Origin: Veillonella nakazawae
GTDB taxonomy: Bacteria > Bacillota > Negativicutes > Veillonellales > Veillonellaceae
Assembly: GCF_013393365.1 (NCBI RefSeq)
Contig: NZ_AP022321.1
Coordinates: forward strand, 1,812,501-1,876,500
Reading direction: 5' to 3'
DNA length: 64,000 nt
Position 1 is the first letter of the stretch. Each line of letters opens with the position of its first letter. Positions 1 through 8,345 of the stretch are shown piece after piece. The position numbers and the translations under genes are program-made. Below the pieces are notes generated by a model. It saw only the letters and a list, made by a program, of their open reading frames with translations, was not told the DNA's origin and did no database searches.

Positions 1-687
1 TGCTTTGCCAGCAGAGGCAAATGTCATAGCATTACCAAATAGAGCGCCTGCAGTACGTGTAACAGCACCTAGTGGACCCATAGCCATCGTAATGATTGGG
101 TCAGATGGATACAAGGCTTTAACTTCAGCCGTTGCTTCAAGGAGGGTTAATACATCCCCTGTTGTATTAGGCATAACAGCCATCTTTGGCACGTCGGCTA
201 AGAATTCTTTCATTTGAAGAAGACGATTTACAATAACTTCATGACTTGGTGTTCCATTAAAATCATGATTACTCATGATAATTGTAATGCCATGTACCTT
301 AGCAAACTCAATGGTCTTGAGCATTCTATCTTGATCAAAGAAGAGTTCAATATCAATAGCATCTACCAATCCAGTAGGAATGATGCGCTCTAACATAGTG
401 AAGTAGTCTTGTGAAGAAATGGATTTCTCCCCACCTTCACCTTTCGTGCGCCATGTAAATAACAAGGCACGACCTTTTAATTGAGGCTTGATGAGCATTA
501 ATAATTCAATAATAGCGTCAATGGAGTAGGCCCGCTCGTAATAGTCAATGCGTAGCTCCACTACCTGACACGGTGTATTACATGCAACCGCAGTGGCATC
601 TAAAATTTCTTTCATTGTTGTGCCTACGATAGGCACACATATCTTTGTACCCTTTTCGCCGAGTACAGCATGACCGATACGGACCAT
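1..687 (-). CDS. aroD: Type I 3-dehydroquinate dehydratase (partial, C-terminus outside window)
   Basis: This is the third step of the shikimate pathway: dehydration of 3-dehydroquinate through a Schiff-base lysine, in the cytoplasm. I translated the minus strand from the ATG at 687, which follows a GGAAAGGAG ribosome site; 229 codons are visible. Family landmarks appear in order: ELRID near residue 45, NHDF near residue 142 (catalytic His), KMAVMP near residue 170 (Schiff-base Lys), then MAMGPLG and a TRTAG stretch where the family usually has SR. The last ~20 residues lie beyond base 1. It has its own promoter and appears monocistronic at the 5' side. The family assignment is firm. Confidence 0.93.
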   Translation of the reverse strand, partial: MVRIGHAVLGEKGTKICVPIVGTTMKEILDATAVACNTPCQVVELRIDYYERAYSIDAIIELLMLIKPQLKGRALLFTWRTKGEGGEKSISSQDYFTMLERIIPTGLVDAIDIELFFDQDRMLKTIEFAKVHGITIIMSNHDFNGTPSHEVIVNRLLQMKEFLADVPKMAVMPNTTGDVLTLLEATAEVKALYPSDPIITMAMGPLGAVTRTAGALFGNAMTFASAGKA

Positions 688-738
688 AATAACTCCTTTC
701 CGTCCCACAGGGTGAGACAAATGACTTACCTTAAACTA

Positions 739-767
739 ACTATATACCAATATTTTGGTAAAAGCAA
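739..767 (-). promoter_or_regulatory. aroD promoter with an inverted repeat in the spacer
   Basis: On the minus strand TTGCTT (767-762) and TATAGT (744-739) are 17 bp apart, about 50 bp upstream of the aroD start. The spacer holds TACCAA-N4-TTGGTA (745-760), an inverted repeat between -35 and -10 where a repressor could block RNA polymerase. The promoter is read from sequence only; the regulator is unknown. Confidence 0.5.
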
Positions 768-942
768 TCAATCCGGCTATATTGGATTGCTATTCACAAA
801 AAGCGTATGAAAGCCCGTTATTATGCACTAAAAATGTATTCTTAGATTAACGATTAACATAATTTTTTGTTATATCTCATTTTCTCGGTCTTATTAAAAT
901 TGGTCATATTATTCAATCCCGTTAAGTATATCTACTCTCTCT

Positions 943-974
943 AAATAAAAACTCCACACATAATCGTGTGGAGT
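943..974 (-). terminator. Rho-independent terminator of the MFS gene
   Basis: Nine-base perfect stem (951-959 with 966-974, ACTCCACAC/GTGTGGAGT) with a 6-nt loop. On the minus strand it is followed by TTTTATTT. It lies just after the stop codon of the MFS transporter. Confidence 0.85.
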
Positions 975-988
975 AATCATTTATGGTA

Positions 989-2221
989 TTATTCGTGCTT
1001 GGCAGATAGTTTTCTAGATTGGAATGCCATATATAACAATAACAAGCCTGTAATGCTAAATACATAGGATATACCTATATAGGTGGATACTATACTTGCA
1101 AATACAGGACCTACCATAGACCCAAATTGTTGAGCCGTCGTAGTCATACCAAACATGCGGCCTCTAAAACTGGGGTCTGTATTGAGGGTTACCGCTGCAC
1201 TTAAGGATGGGTTAATACCTACAATACAAGAACCAATTAAGACTTGTAACACACCAAACCACCAAATACCTACTGGCAAGCTTTGAAGTAAAAGGACAAT
1301 ACCACTTCCCATCATACAGTAGGAAATGGTTTTAAAATAACCACGGCGTTCACCCAAACGGACCCATAGGTTCGTCGTTAAGGATCCTGCTAAGCCGCCG
1401 ATACTAAGGATGGTGCCAGAGATCATAGCCGCCCCTTCCATAGTGCCTTGCATATCTCCTACATAGAGGGCCAAAATAGGTTGCAACATCATAATAGCGC
1501 ATTGCATGAAGAAGAATATCCAGAGTAATCGTACTAATACAGGCTGTTGTTGAACTGCTTTAAAGTCTTCACGTAAGGATGTAGATTTGGTATGGTGAGC
1601 AGCTTGTTCTTTTCCATCAGCACCCACAGCATGTAATTTGGGTTCTTTCACAAAAAATAATACGGCCAAAGTCGCAATAAATACAGCAATACCAGATACG
1701 TAAAACACAGGTCGCATCCCTACAACACTCTCAACGGCGCCACCTAAAAACGGGCCAATGACATTGCCTAAGATAAGACCGGTTTGAAATATACCTAATG
1801 CTCTACCAACCTGTTTTTCATCAACACTAAGGGACACCATAGTCATTGCCGCTGGATAGAATCCATTAGCAAAACCAACGAGGGCACGCCCCATGAGTAA
1901 TTGATATTGGTCTGTAACTAAGCCAATTAATACATAACAGATGGCGATGGCAAAGCCAGCACGCAAGGCCATCCGTTTTTTCCCTTTATTATCGGCAATC
2001 TTGCCCCATATAGGAGCCATAATGCCTGCAATGAGAAAGGTAATACCGAAAACGAGACCCGACCAAAGAGCTACGTCAGCCTTTGGAACGCCTAATTCTA
2101 AAAGATAGATAGGCAAAAACGGAATGATCATAGTGTAACATATGGCTAGCACTGTCATGGCCGCCGTAATAATCCATACATTGCGCATGCCACCGCGAGC
2201 GTCATATGTAGTGGTACTCAT
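989..2221 (-). CDS. MFS multidrug efflux transporter (MdtG/Bmr-like)
   Basis: A 410-residue inner-membrane protein with about 12 hydrophobic segments, the usual length for the drug:proton antiporter group of the major facilitator superfamily. Visible motifs are the loop 2-3 motif A (GKIADNKGKKR, near residue 73) and an antiporter motif C-like stretch (GLILGNVIGPFLGG, near residue 150). A soluble loop near residues 195-215 joins the two halves. The start is the ATG after AAAGGAGG. The gene stands alone, upstream of its own terminator; an Rrf2-type regulator gene lies 90 bp upstream in the same direction, separated by a hairpin. The substrate cannot be read from sequence, so 'multidrug' is a family-level guess. 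Confidence 0.85.
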   Translation of the reverse strand: MSTTTYDARGGMRNVWIITAAMTVLAICYTMIIPFLPIYLLELGVPKADVALWSGLVFGITFLIAGIMAPIWGKIADNKGKKRMALRAGFAIAICYVLIGLVTDQYQLLMGRALVGFANGFYPAAMTMVSLSVDEKQVGRALGIFQTGLILGNVIGPFLGGAVESVVGMRPVFYVSGIAVFIATLAVLFFVKEPKLHAVGADGKEQAAHHTKSTSLREDFKAVQQQPVLVRLLWIFFFMQCAIMMLQPILALYVGDMQGTMEGAAMISGTILSIGGLAGSLTTNLWVRLGERRGYFKTISYCMMGSGIVLLLQSLPVGIWWFGVLQVLIGSCIVGINPSLSAAVTLNTDPSFRGRMFGMTTTAQQFGSMVGPVFASIVSTYIGISYVFSITGLLLLYMAFQSRKLSAKHE

Positions 2222-2281
2222 TCGTTGCCTCCTTTCATATATAAAAGTATATAGAAAATACTTTTATATTCTATATAAATA

Positions 2282-2306
2282 AGAGTCGCATATGATACGC
2301 GACTCT
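2282..2306 (-). terminator. Terminator downstream of the Rrf2 regulator
   Basis: Perfect 8-base stem (2282-2289 with 2299-2306, AGAGTCGC/GCGACTCT) directly after the rrf2-family stop codon. The following minus-strand tract (TTATTTATATAG) is a weak U-run, so termination may be incomplete. Confidence 0.6.
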
Positions 2307-2311
2307 CTCAT

Positions 2312-2731
2312 TTATTCCGTTGGAAACTTGTGATCCATTACATCCTGTAAGGATACGCGTTCCATAACATGACGGAATTCATCTTGCAAGTACTGCCACA
2401 ACGGAGCAGTCAAGCAATCGTTAAACATCGGACATGGCTCTACATCATCTTCTAAGCAAGATACGAGAGCAATGGAGTCCTCTGCAGCATATAAAATTTC
2501 ATATACATTGTATTCAGCAGGTAATTTCACCAAGCGATAACCACCGTATTTACCACGTCCACTTTTAACGAGGCCAGCGGAGGATAAGCGAGATACAATC
2601 CCCTCTAAGTATTTATCGGAAAATCCTTGGCGTTCTGCAATCTCACGAATTGGTACATTTTTTTCTACCCCGTGCTCTGCAATATCCGCCAATATCCGTA
2701 AGGCATAGCGCCCTTTAGTAGATATTTTCAT
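2312..2731 (-). CDS. Rrf2-family transcriptional regulator (IscR/CymR type)
   Basis: A 139-residue winged-helix DNA-binding protein. The N-terminus (MKISTKGRYALRILADIAEH) and the SDKYLEGIVSRL recognition-helix stretch are typical of Rrf2. Three cysteines near residues 93-107 (C-x7-C-x5-C) resemble the iron-sulfur ligands of IscR-like members, so the protein may sense Fe-S status or redox state; CymR-like cysteine regulation is an alternative. No isc, suf or cys operon adjoins it. It is divergent from the purine permease. The start follows GAGGTTAACTT. Family confident, ligand unknown. Confidence 0.88.
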   Translation of the reverse strand: MKISTKGRYALRILADIAEHGVEKNVPIREIAERQGFSDKYLEGIVSRLSSAGLVKSGRGKYGGYRLVKLPAEYNVYEILYAAEDSIALVSCLEDDVEPCPMFNDCLTAPLWQYLQDEFRHVMERVSLQDVMDHKFPTE

Positions 2732-2874
2732 AAGTTAACCTCTAAGTCATTCATAATATATTTATAGTATATCACAAATTCATACAAAAAATGGTGGGAA
2801 ATATGATACACTATACATATATCGAAATATTTTATTTGGGTATTTTTTAATTTCATATGGGAGGATGTTATCTA

Positions 2875-4242
2875 ATGTTAGATAAACTATTTCAACTCAG
2901 TGAACGCGGTACAACTGTTAAAACCGAAATTTTAGCTGGTATTACTACGTTTATCACGATGGCGTACATCCTATTCTTGGCGCCTAACATTCTTAGTCTC
3001 GGAGGGATGGATAAAGATGCAGTCCTCATCGCTACTGCCTTAGGTGGTGGCCTTGTAACGATTGCTATGGGTTTATTCGTAAACTATCCGATTGCCCTCG
3101 CTCCTGGGGTTGGCCTCTTAGCCTTTTACTCCTTTACCGTAGTTCTCGGTATGGGCGTATCCTGGCAAACAGCATTAGGTGCGGTGTTCATTTCCGGTCT
3201 CGTATTCCTCGTATTAACACTTACGTCGATACGCCAAATGATCGTTGAAGGCATCCCAGCCTCTATGAAGGTTGCCATTACCGTTGGTATCGGTCTCTTC
3301 ATCGCTATCATCGGTTTGAAATTATCCGGCTTAATGGCTATCTCCATTAGTTTGTCTCCAAACTCCTTAGGTCAAGTTGTGCAAACACACGGCAACTTAG
3401 TACCCCCTGCGTCCGAAGCGCTCTTAACGCTTGGTAATTTGCACAGTGGCGAAACATTGTTGGCTCTATTCTCCCTCATCTTTACAGCTTTATTGATGGC
3501 TCGTAAAATTCAAGGTTCTCTCTTGATTGGTGTGGCAGTAACAACAATTCTTTCCTATGCTACTGGCCTTTCCACAATGCCTGAGAACTTCACGGTATTA
3601 GCAGTACCAGATTTCTCTAAAGCAGCATTCCTTCAACTAGATATTCCTGGTGCGCTCCACATGGGCTTAATCACGATTATCTTCTCCTTCACCTTTGTAG
3701 AATTATTCGACTCCATGGGTACATTGATCGGTACGGCTACGGAAGCGAAAATTGCAGATCCTAAATCTGGTAAATTCCCAGGTCTTGGTAAAGCTATGAC
3801 TGTCGATGCTATTGGCGTTAGTGCTGGTGCGTTGCTCGGTACTTCTACGATTACTGCCTTTGTTGAAAGTGCAGCAGGTGTAGGTGCTGGTGGCCGTACA
3901 GGCTTAACGGCTGTCACAACAGGCGTATTATTCTTAATCTGCTTGTTCTTGGCTCCAATCGTATCCTTGGTGCCAAACGCAGCAACATCTCCTGTTCTTA
4001 TCATCGTTGGTGCCCTCATGTTAGGTGCTATCAGAAATATCGACTTCGATGATTGGACAGAAGGCTTCCCTGCATTCCTCGTTATCGTTTTGATGCCGTT
4101 CACATACAGCATCGCTAACGGTATCTCTGCAGGTCTTATTGCATACCCTCTACTCAAAATTATTGCAGGTCGTGCAAAAGAGGTTAACTGGATTATGTAC
4201 GTATTGGCGGTACTCGTTATCATCCGTTACGTATTCTTCTAA
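2875..4242 (+). CDS. NCS2/AzgA-type purine permease (guanine/hypoxanthine, PbuG-like)
   Basis: Inner-membrane proton symporter for purine bases, 455 residues from the chosen start. The opening (MLDKLFQLSERGTTVKTEI), followed by AGITTFITMAYILFLAP, is characteristic of the AzgA/PbuG branch. The APGVGLLAFYSF stretch sits where that family has its conserved APGMGxNAFF motif, so substrate preference may differ. About 12-14 membrane segments are present. An upstream in-frame ATG at 2857 is less likely because GGGAGG (2859-2864) lies inside it and is ideally placed for 2875. No purine riboswitch was found in the 130-bp upstream region. Confidence 0.85.
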   Translation: MLDKLFQLSERGTTVKTEILAGITTFITMAYILFLAPNILSLGGMDKDAVLIATALGGGLVTIAMGLFVNYPIALAPGVGLLAFYSFTVVLGMGVSWQTALGAVFISGLVFLVLTLTSIRQMIVEGIPASMKVAITVGIGLFIAIIGLKLSGLMAISISLSPNSLGQVVQTHGNLVPPASEALLTLGNLHSGETLLALFSLIFTALLMARKIQGSLLIGVAVTTILSYATGLSTMPENFTVLAVPDFSKAAFLQLDIPGALHMGLITIIFSFTFVELFDSMGTLIGTATEAKIADPKSGKFPGLGKAMTVDAIGVSAGALLGTSTITAFVESAAGVGAGGRTGLTAVTTGVLFLICLFLAPIVSLVPNAATSPVLIIVGALMLGAIRNIDFDDWTEGFPAFLVIVLMPFTYSIANGISAGLIAYPLLKIIAGRAKEVNWIMYVLAVLVIIRYVFF

Positions 4243-4342
4243 TTAACGTATGCTCATAATCAAGCTATTAATGAAAGCTAATATTTGATTGCTATAATCA
4301 CTAATACGCTAAGAACTAATTGTATGTAAATTACATATACTA

Positions 4343-4397
4343 AAAGAACCTATCTCTAAAGATATTAGTAAAATATCTAGGAGATAGGTTCTTTTTT
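4343..4397. terminator. Bidirectional terminator between convergent genes
   Basis: Stem AAGAACCTATCTC (4344-4356) pairs with GAGATAGGTTCTT (4381-4393), flanked by an A-run on the left and a run of T on the right. It serves the permease on the plus strand and the exported protein on the minus strand. Confidence 0.88.
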
Positions 4398-4412
4398 TAT
4401 TACTATTTAGTA

Positions 4413-5732
4413 TTAACGAATTGTTTTTACACCAATTAAGTCTGTACGACTTGGATCGATATCTTTTAATGGCACTACATGATTTCTATAAAAGTCTGCT
4501 TCAGATGCTTTCACAGGCACTTGGAAGAACAAGAAATACGCCATATTATCCTTGTACCACGTAACACTGCGTACTAAGCCCTTATCTACATCCCCTGTAT
4601 ATTGAACCTCCCCTATTGGAGTGGAGTCGCTCCACTGTACGTCATAGTACTCCCATGGGATATATTCTTCAGGCCATACGGTGTCCATAGAGTAGCTCAT
4701 GCGGAAGACCATCGTATGAGTTACCCAACGGCCACTGCGTTCTTGATACTCTTTACCTTGCTTCCAATATACAGTTTCTAATACATCATTGTCATAAAAA
4801 TGTGTAGCATAGTATGTATAGCCAAGCGGTAAATAACTTGGTACAGATACGTCATAGGACACCTTATGAGATGCATTGATTACACCGCTAGGTAGACCGA
4901 TGGTTTTGCTGGTAAGTATAGGCCACACAGAATTCGTATGTGTACGCAATGGCAACCCAATCGTTTCATAAGGAGGCCAATCTATTTCAACCTTTTGTTT
5001 AACAGGTTCTTCAATATGTTGCTCATCATTGCGGTCACCACGTAGTCGAGTATCATCAACGGCTACGTTACTCACAGGACCTACAGAGTCTACAATTTTG
5101 CTTACAAAGTTTTGATTTCTTAAAGAAGCAAAGTAGAGCATATACACTTTATTATCTTTTTCCCAGTAAGCAATTTGAATAGCGTCTTTACTATAACCTA
5201 ACGTATGTACAGCGATTCCATTAGGGGTAGTAAAGCTAACTGCATCCTTAGCGTTGTAATTTGTCTTTTCTAATATAGGCGTTACCACTGTATCGATAGC
5301 CCAACCCATACGATATACAATATCTGTATTAGAGAAGGTTAGCTTCGGACCAAATTCTCCATCACGGCCCGTTTCTGTATAAACGATTTCTAATACGTCA
5401 TGGTCCTTGGCCTTTACATCACGTACTGCATAATCTTTAGGCATATAAGACGGAACTTGTATAGGATAGCCAAATTCCTGCGCGGTACTCTCAATATTAG
5501 TTTTAACTAAATCATAATCATCAACTTGATCATACCAACGATAACGATCAGCGAGTTTTTTATTATCATCGATGAGCTTTTTATTATCTATATCTACATC
5601 TCGTTCAACAGGAACGGTATTGCCATTTTTATCTATTAACGGGTATGTAGCACTAACTGGCTGCACCCCAAAGGTACTTACTGCCGTAGCCATCGCGGCA
5701 CATAAAACAGCAGATGTTATTATTTTCTTCAT
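4413..5732 (-). CDS. Exported protein with two copies of a YLP/GY-type domain (DUF4367-like)
   Basis: 439 residues with a Sec signal peptide (MKKIITSAVLCAAMATAVS..., likely cut after VSA near residue 28). Two related halves follow. Near residues 90-200: VPSYMPKDY, NDVLEIVY-like HDVLEIVY, VYRMGW. Near residues 290-430: VPSYLPLGY, NDVLETVYW, VFRMSYSMDTV, VTWYKDNMAYFLFF. The same module occurs once in each of the next two genes, so this gene looks like a fusion or internal duplication. Function is unknown. The PSYLPxGY/DVLExVY pattern recalls DUF4367-type exported domains; this is inference. The start follows AGAGGAGAGAAT. It shares a terminator with the permease. Confidence 0.75.
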   Translation of the reverse strand: MKKIITSAVLCAAMATAVSTFGVQPVSATYPLIDKNGNTVPVERDVDIDNKKLIDDNKKLADRYRWYDQVDDYDLVKTNIESTAQEFGYPIQVPSYMPKDYAVRDVKAKDHDVLEIVYTETGRDGEFGPKLTFSNTDIVYRMGWAIDTVVTPILEKTNYNAKDAVSFTTPNGIAVHTLGYSKDAIQIAYWEKDNKVYMLYFASLRNQNFVSKIVDSVGPVSNVAVDDTRLRGDRNDEQHIEEPVKQKVEIDWPPYETIGLPLRTHTNSVWPILTSKTIGLPSGVINASHKVSYDVSVPSYLPLGYTYYATHFYDNDVLETVYWKQGKEYQERSGRWVTHTMVFRMSYSMDTVWPEEYIPWEYYDVQWSDSTPIGEVQYTGDVDKGLVRSVTWYKDNMAYFLFFQVPVKASEADFYRNHVVPLKDIDPSRTDLIGVKTIR

Positions 5733-5786
5733 ATTCTCTCCTCTTCGAGCGGTTACACAGGTTTCCGCTTTTCCAATATCGTATAT

Positions 5787-6461
5787 TTATATAGCCGTAT
5801 AATTTACAGGCTCCACATGCTCCTTATAGAATTCAGCATCAACTGATTTCACAGATTCTAAGAATAATAAGGAATATGCCATACCGTCTTTTGTCCACGT
5901 AATGCTGCGAATTAGTTGCGCTGCTGGATCCCCGGTGTAAAAGACTTCGCCAGATTCACCTTGTTCAGACCATTCAAAGTCCTTATACTCAGCAGGAACA
6001 TACGGTACATCTTTTACATCTTCCACTGAATAGCCCATTCTATAAACGAAAATACTACCAGAGTTTCTCTTCCCAACTCGATATATTGGGGAATTTTTTA
6101 TAAAATATACAACCTCTAATACATCATTTTTGTCTTGCCGCACTGTATAGATTTCATAACCATAAGGGATATAGCTAGGTGCCTCAGCCTCATATGGAAG
6201 CTTCTTCGCTGCCTCTATTAGATTTCCCTTAAAAGTATGAGCCTCTTGTGTATTCTCTATAGGCCAATCATGAAAGTGCCACTGTAAGCTATCAGTTCTA
6301 GGCTCTACATTTTTAAAATTATGTCCTAGCTTAAGTGTTTTAGTGGATCCAGCCTGATCTATAGTATCAGGAGTATCTACCGTTTCTGCTGTGGCCATTC
6401 CTACAGATAATAACCCAGCAGCAATAACAGCTAAAACGGACTTATACATTGTTTTTCTCAT
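5787..6461 (-). CDS. Exported single-domain paralog of the neighbouring YLP/GY family
   Basis: 224 residues with a Sec signal peptide (cut near MATA|ETV, residue 25). One module covers residues ~85-220: APSYIPYGYEIYTV, NDVLEVVYF, VYRMGYSVEDV, EWSEQGESGEVFYTG, SITWTKDGMAYSLLF, FYKEHVEPV. It is very close to the third copy next door, yet ends ~20 residues earlier, lacking the NIDSSRYELLG-type tail seen in both neighbours, so the C-terminus may be truncated. Function unknown; a secreted or periplasmic role is inferred from the signal peptide. Confidence 0.72.
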   Translation of the reverse strand: MRKTMYKSVLAVIAAGLLSVGMATAETVDTPDTIDQAGSTKTLKLGHNFKNVEPRTDSLQWHFHDWPIENTQEAHTFKGNLIEAAKKLPYEAEAPSYIPYGYEIYTVRQDKNDVLEVVYFIKNSPIYRVGKRNSGSIFVYRMGYSVEDVKDVPYVPAEYKDFEWSEQGESGEVFYTGDPAAQLIRSITWTKDGMAYSLLFLESVKSVDAEFYKEHVEPVNYTAI

Positions 6462-6551
6462 ATTTTTTCCTCTTTATAAGCAATTACAAATTCTACCGCT
6501 ATTACACAATATATTGTTCTAGATACAATTTGTATAACATCAGTTTATCTG

Positions 6552-7313
6552 CTAAGGAATCATTCGTTCTTTATTATATTCATCAATTGTTTTGTTTGAA
6601 ATCTTCGTAACCGGATAGTTTCCTAATAATTCATAACGTGAGCTATCTATATTTTTTACAGGTACCACATGTTCCTTATAGAATTCAGCATCAACTGCTT
6701 TCACAGGTTCTAAGAAGAATAAGGAGTACGCCATGCCACCTTCCGTCCACGTAATGCTACGGATCAATTGTACTCCTGGCTTACCTGTATAATACACCTT
6801 GCCAGATTCACCTTGCTCAGACCATTCATAGTCCTTATACTCTGCAGGAATATACGCTGTATCTCTTACGGTATCCAAGGAGTATCCCATTCGATAGGCC
6901 ATAGCATTAGTAATAAATTTTTTCCCAGCCTGATAGATAGGTGCATCTTTTTTGTAATATACAACCTCTAGCACATCATTTCGATCAAGACGTGCTGTAT
7001 AAAGCTAATATCCATAAGGTATATAACTAGGTGCCTCAGCCTCATACGGTAATTTCTGAGTAACCTCTGCTATCCCCTTAAAGTTACGAGCACTGTCTTG
7101 AGTCATAAAAGGCCAGCCTACTAATTGCATTCTTGGTATTTGTTTAATTGGAGAAGCATTATTCATGTTTGGCGTAACATTTTTAGACTTAGATGTGACC
7201 TCAGAATTATTAATCGATACAGACTGATCAACAGTATCTGCGGATACATAGCTTATAGATACTAAACCAACAGCTATAGCAGCCAAAATGGAGTTACATA
7301 TTAATTTTCTCAT
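6552..7313 (-). pseudogene. Third exported paralog, interrupted by one in-frame TAG
   Basis: The reading frame runs from ATG at 7313 (signal peptide MRKLICNSILAAIAVGLVS) to the stop at 6552, 254 codons, with a single TAG at 7007-7005. The intact paralog reads PYGYEIYTVRQDKNDVLEVVY; here it is PYGY-stop-LYTARLDRNDVLEVVY, with no frame change. A Glu codon (GAA/GAG) has apparently become TAG. An ATG at 6974 could restart translation but would give no signal peptide. The C-terminal tail (NIDSSRYELLG) matches the 439-residue paralog. Either a recent nonsense mutation or a sequencing error; everything else in the frame is undamaged. Confidence 0.8.
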
Positions 7314-7494
7314 ATTCTCTCTCTGCCTTATAAAATTTTATAATATACTTCACACATATAATGATATATTTTCTTATTTATATCAGAATCAAGAAACCTA
7401 TTCTGTAGCTCCAGCTACTTCATAAAACTTTTATCTTTCCTTTTGTGAAAGCATCGTCATAACCAAATAATGTATCTAATGCTTAGGTTCGATA

Positions 7495-7541
7495 TAAAAA
7501 ATCCTACTGAACGCTATATCATAATAGAGTTCAATAGGATT
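7495..7541 (-). terminator. Terminator of the PNPOx-family gene
   Basis: Stem AATCCTACTGAAC (7500-7512) pairs with GTTCAATAGGATT (7529-7541), one G-U pair. The minus-strand product continues into TTTTTTAT. It lies 10 bp after the stop codon. Confidence 0.85.
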
Positions 7542-7550
7542 GTTGTATCA

Positions 7551-8063
7551 TTATTTAATTAATGGAGGCATAATAACATCTTGTTCAAGTTGTCTTCGTC
7601 TTTTGGCCGTATAGTCGACAATTTTAATTTGAACTACGCCCACAGAGTTTACCATGGCTTCCGTAAAAGTAAACTCACGACCTGTCTGATGTTTCATCAA
7701 TACTTGTAAGCCATGAGACTTTTCATCAATAGCCTCTAAATAGGTAGCCTCTCCACGCCCCATCACACTAGAGTAAACCGAGCTATATTTACATGGTATA
7801 TCTCCACCTGAAACGAGGGCTTCATCGCTACCATCAATTTCAATAAATACATGTGGATTCGCTTGAATCAAACTAAACTTTTTCCCCTCATAATGGCCAT
7901 GTACATAGATATAAAGTACCTCATCTATAAATTCATATCCAAAATGTAGGGGTACTGCGTAAGGGTAATCACCATCCATCATGCCTAGGTGAATGATACG
8001 AGTGCTATTTAAAATGCCCTTAATTTCATCTATATCTGTAACCTTGCGATCTTGTCGTCTCAT
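7551..8063 (-). CDS. Pyridoxamine-5'-phosphate-oxidase-family flavoprotein (NimA-like)
   Basis: 170 residues, the size of the split-barrel flavin-binding family that includes 5-nitroimidazole reductase NimA. Recognisable stretches are RIIHLGMMDGDYPYAVPLHF near residue 25, followed by LYIYVHGHYEGKKFSLI and the VMGRGEATYLE strand. The chosen ATG at 8063 has GGAG 7 bp upstream; a GTG 12 bp earlier overlaps that site and is unlikely. The protein probably binds FMN and reduces a small aromatic or haem-like substrate, but no substrate can be named. Monocistronic. Confidence 0.82.
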   Translation of the reverse strand: MRRQDRKVTDIDEIKGILNSTRIIHLGMMDGDYPYAVPLHFGYEFIDEVLYIYVHGHYEGKKFSLIQANPHVFIEIDGSDEALVSGGDIPCKYSSVYSSVMGRGEATYLEAIDEKSHGLQVLMKHQTGREFTFTEAMVNSVGVVQIKIVDYTAKRRRQLEQDVIMPPLIK

Positions 8064-8220
8064 AATAGTCTCCACAGTTTTACGTAAAAAATAATCTATG
8101 TATCATTATAGCAAATTTTAGAAATCTTTTAAGGCTAAGTATTCTCTTAAATGAATAATTTCTCTTTTATTCGTATATTAATAATACTATTTCTCCTATG
8201 TGTCCACTGTATAAATACAT

Positions 8221-8249
8221 TTGACTTTTTACAATAGATACTGTATTAT
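8221..8249 (+). promoter_or_regulatory. Promoter of cycA
   Basis: TTGACT (8221-8226) and TATTAT (8244-8249) are separated by exactly 17 bp. Transcription would start near 8256, giving a ~90-nt leader before cycA that contains a terminator-like hairpin. Confidence 0.65.
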
Positions 8250-8281
8250 AAGAAAATAGTTTTATTGATTCTATAGATTAT

Positions 8282-8308
8282 AAAAGCTATGGTCATCCAT
8301 GGCTTTTT
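8282..8308 (+). terminator. Intrinsic-terminator-like hairpin in the cycA leader
   Basis: AAAAGCTATGG (8282-8292) pairs with CCATGGCTTTT (8297-8307), one wobble pair and a 4-nt loop, ending in five T. It lies between the cycA promoter and its start codon, about 38 bp before the ATG. No upstream plus-strand gene needs a terminator here, so leader attenuation is possible. Confidence 0.6.
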
Positions 8309-8345
8309 ATATTTGTAGATGGTTTGTAGAAAAGAGGTCTTTACT

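Noticed and set aside
3633..4223. 196-residue minus-strand ORF inside the purine permease
   Set aside because: Fully antisense to a well-supported permease; composition typical of a shadow frame.
8051..8075. GTG start giving a longer PNPOx protein
   Set aside because: The GTG overlaps the GGAG ribosome site that serves the ATG at 8063.
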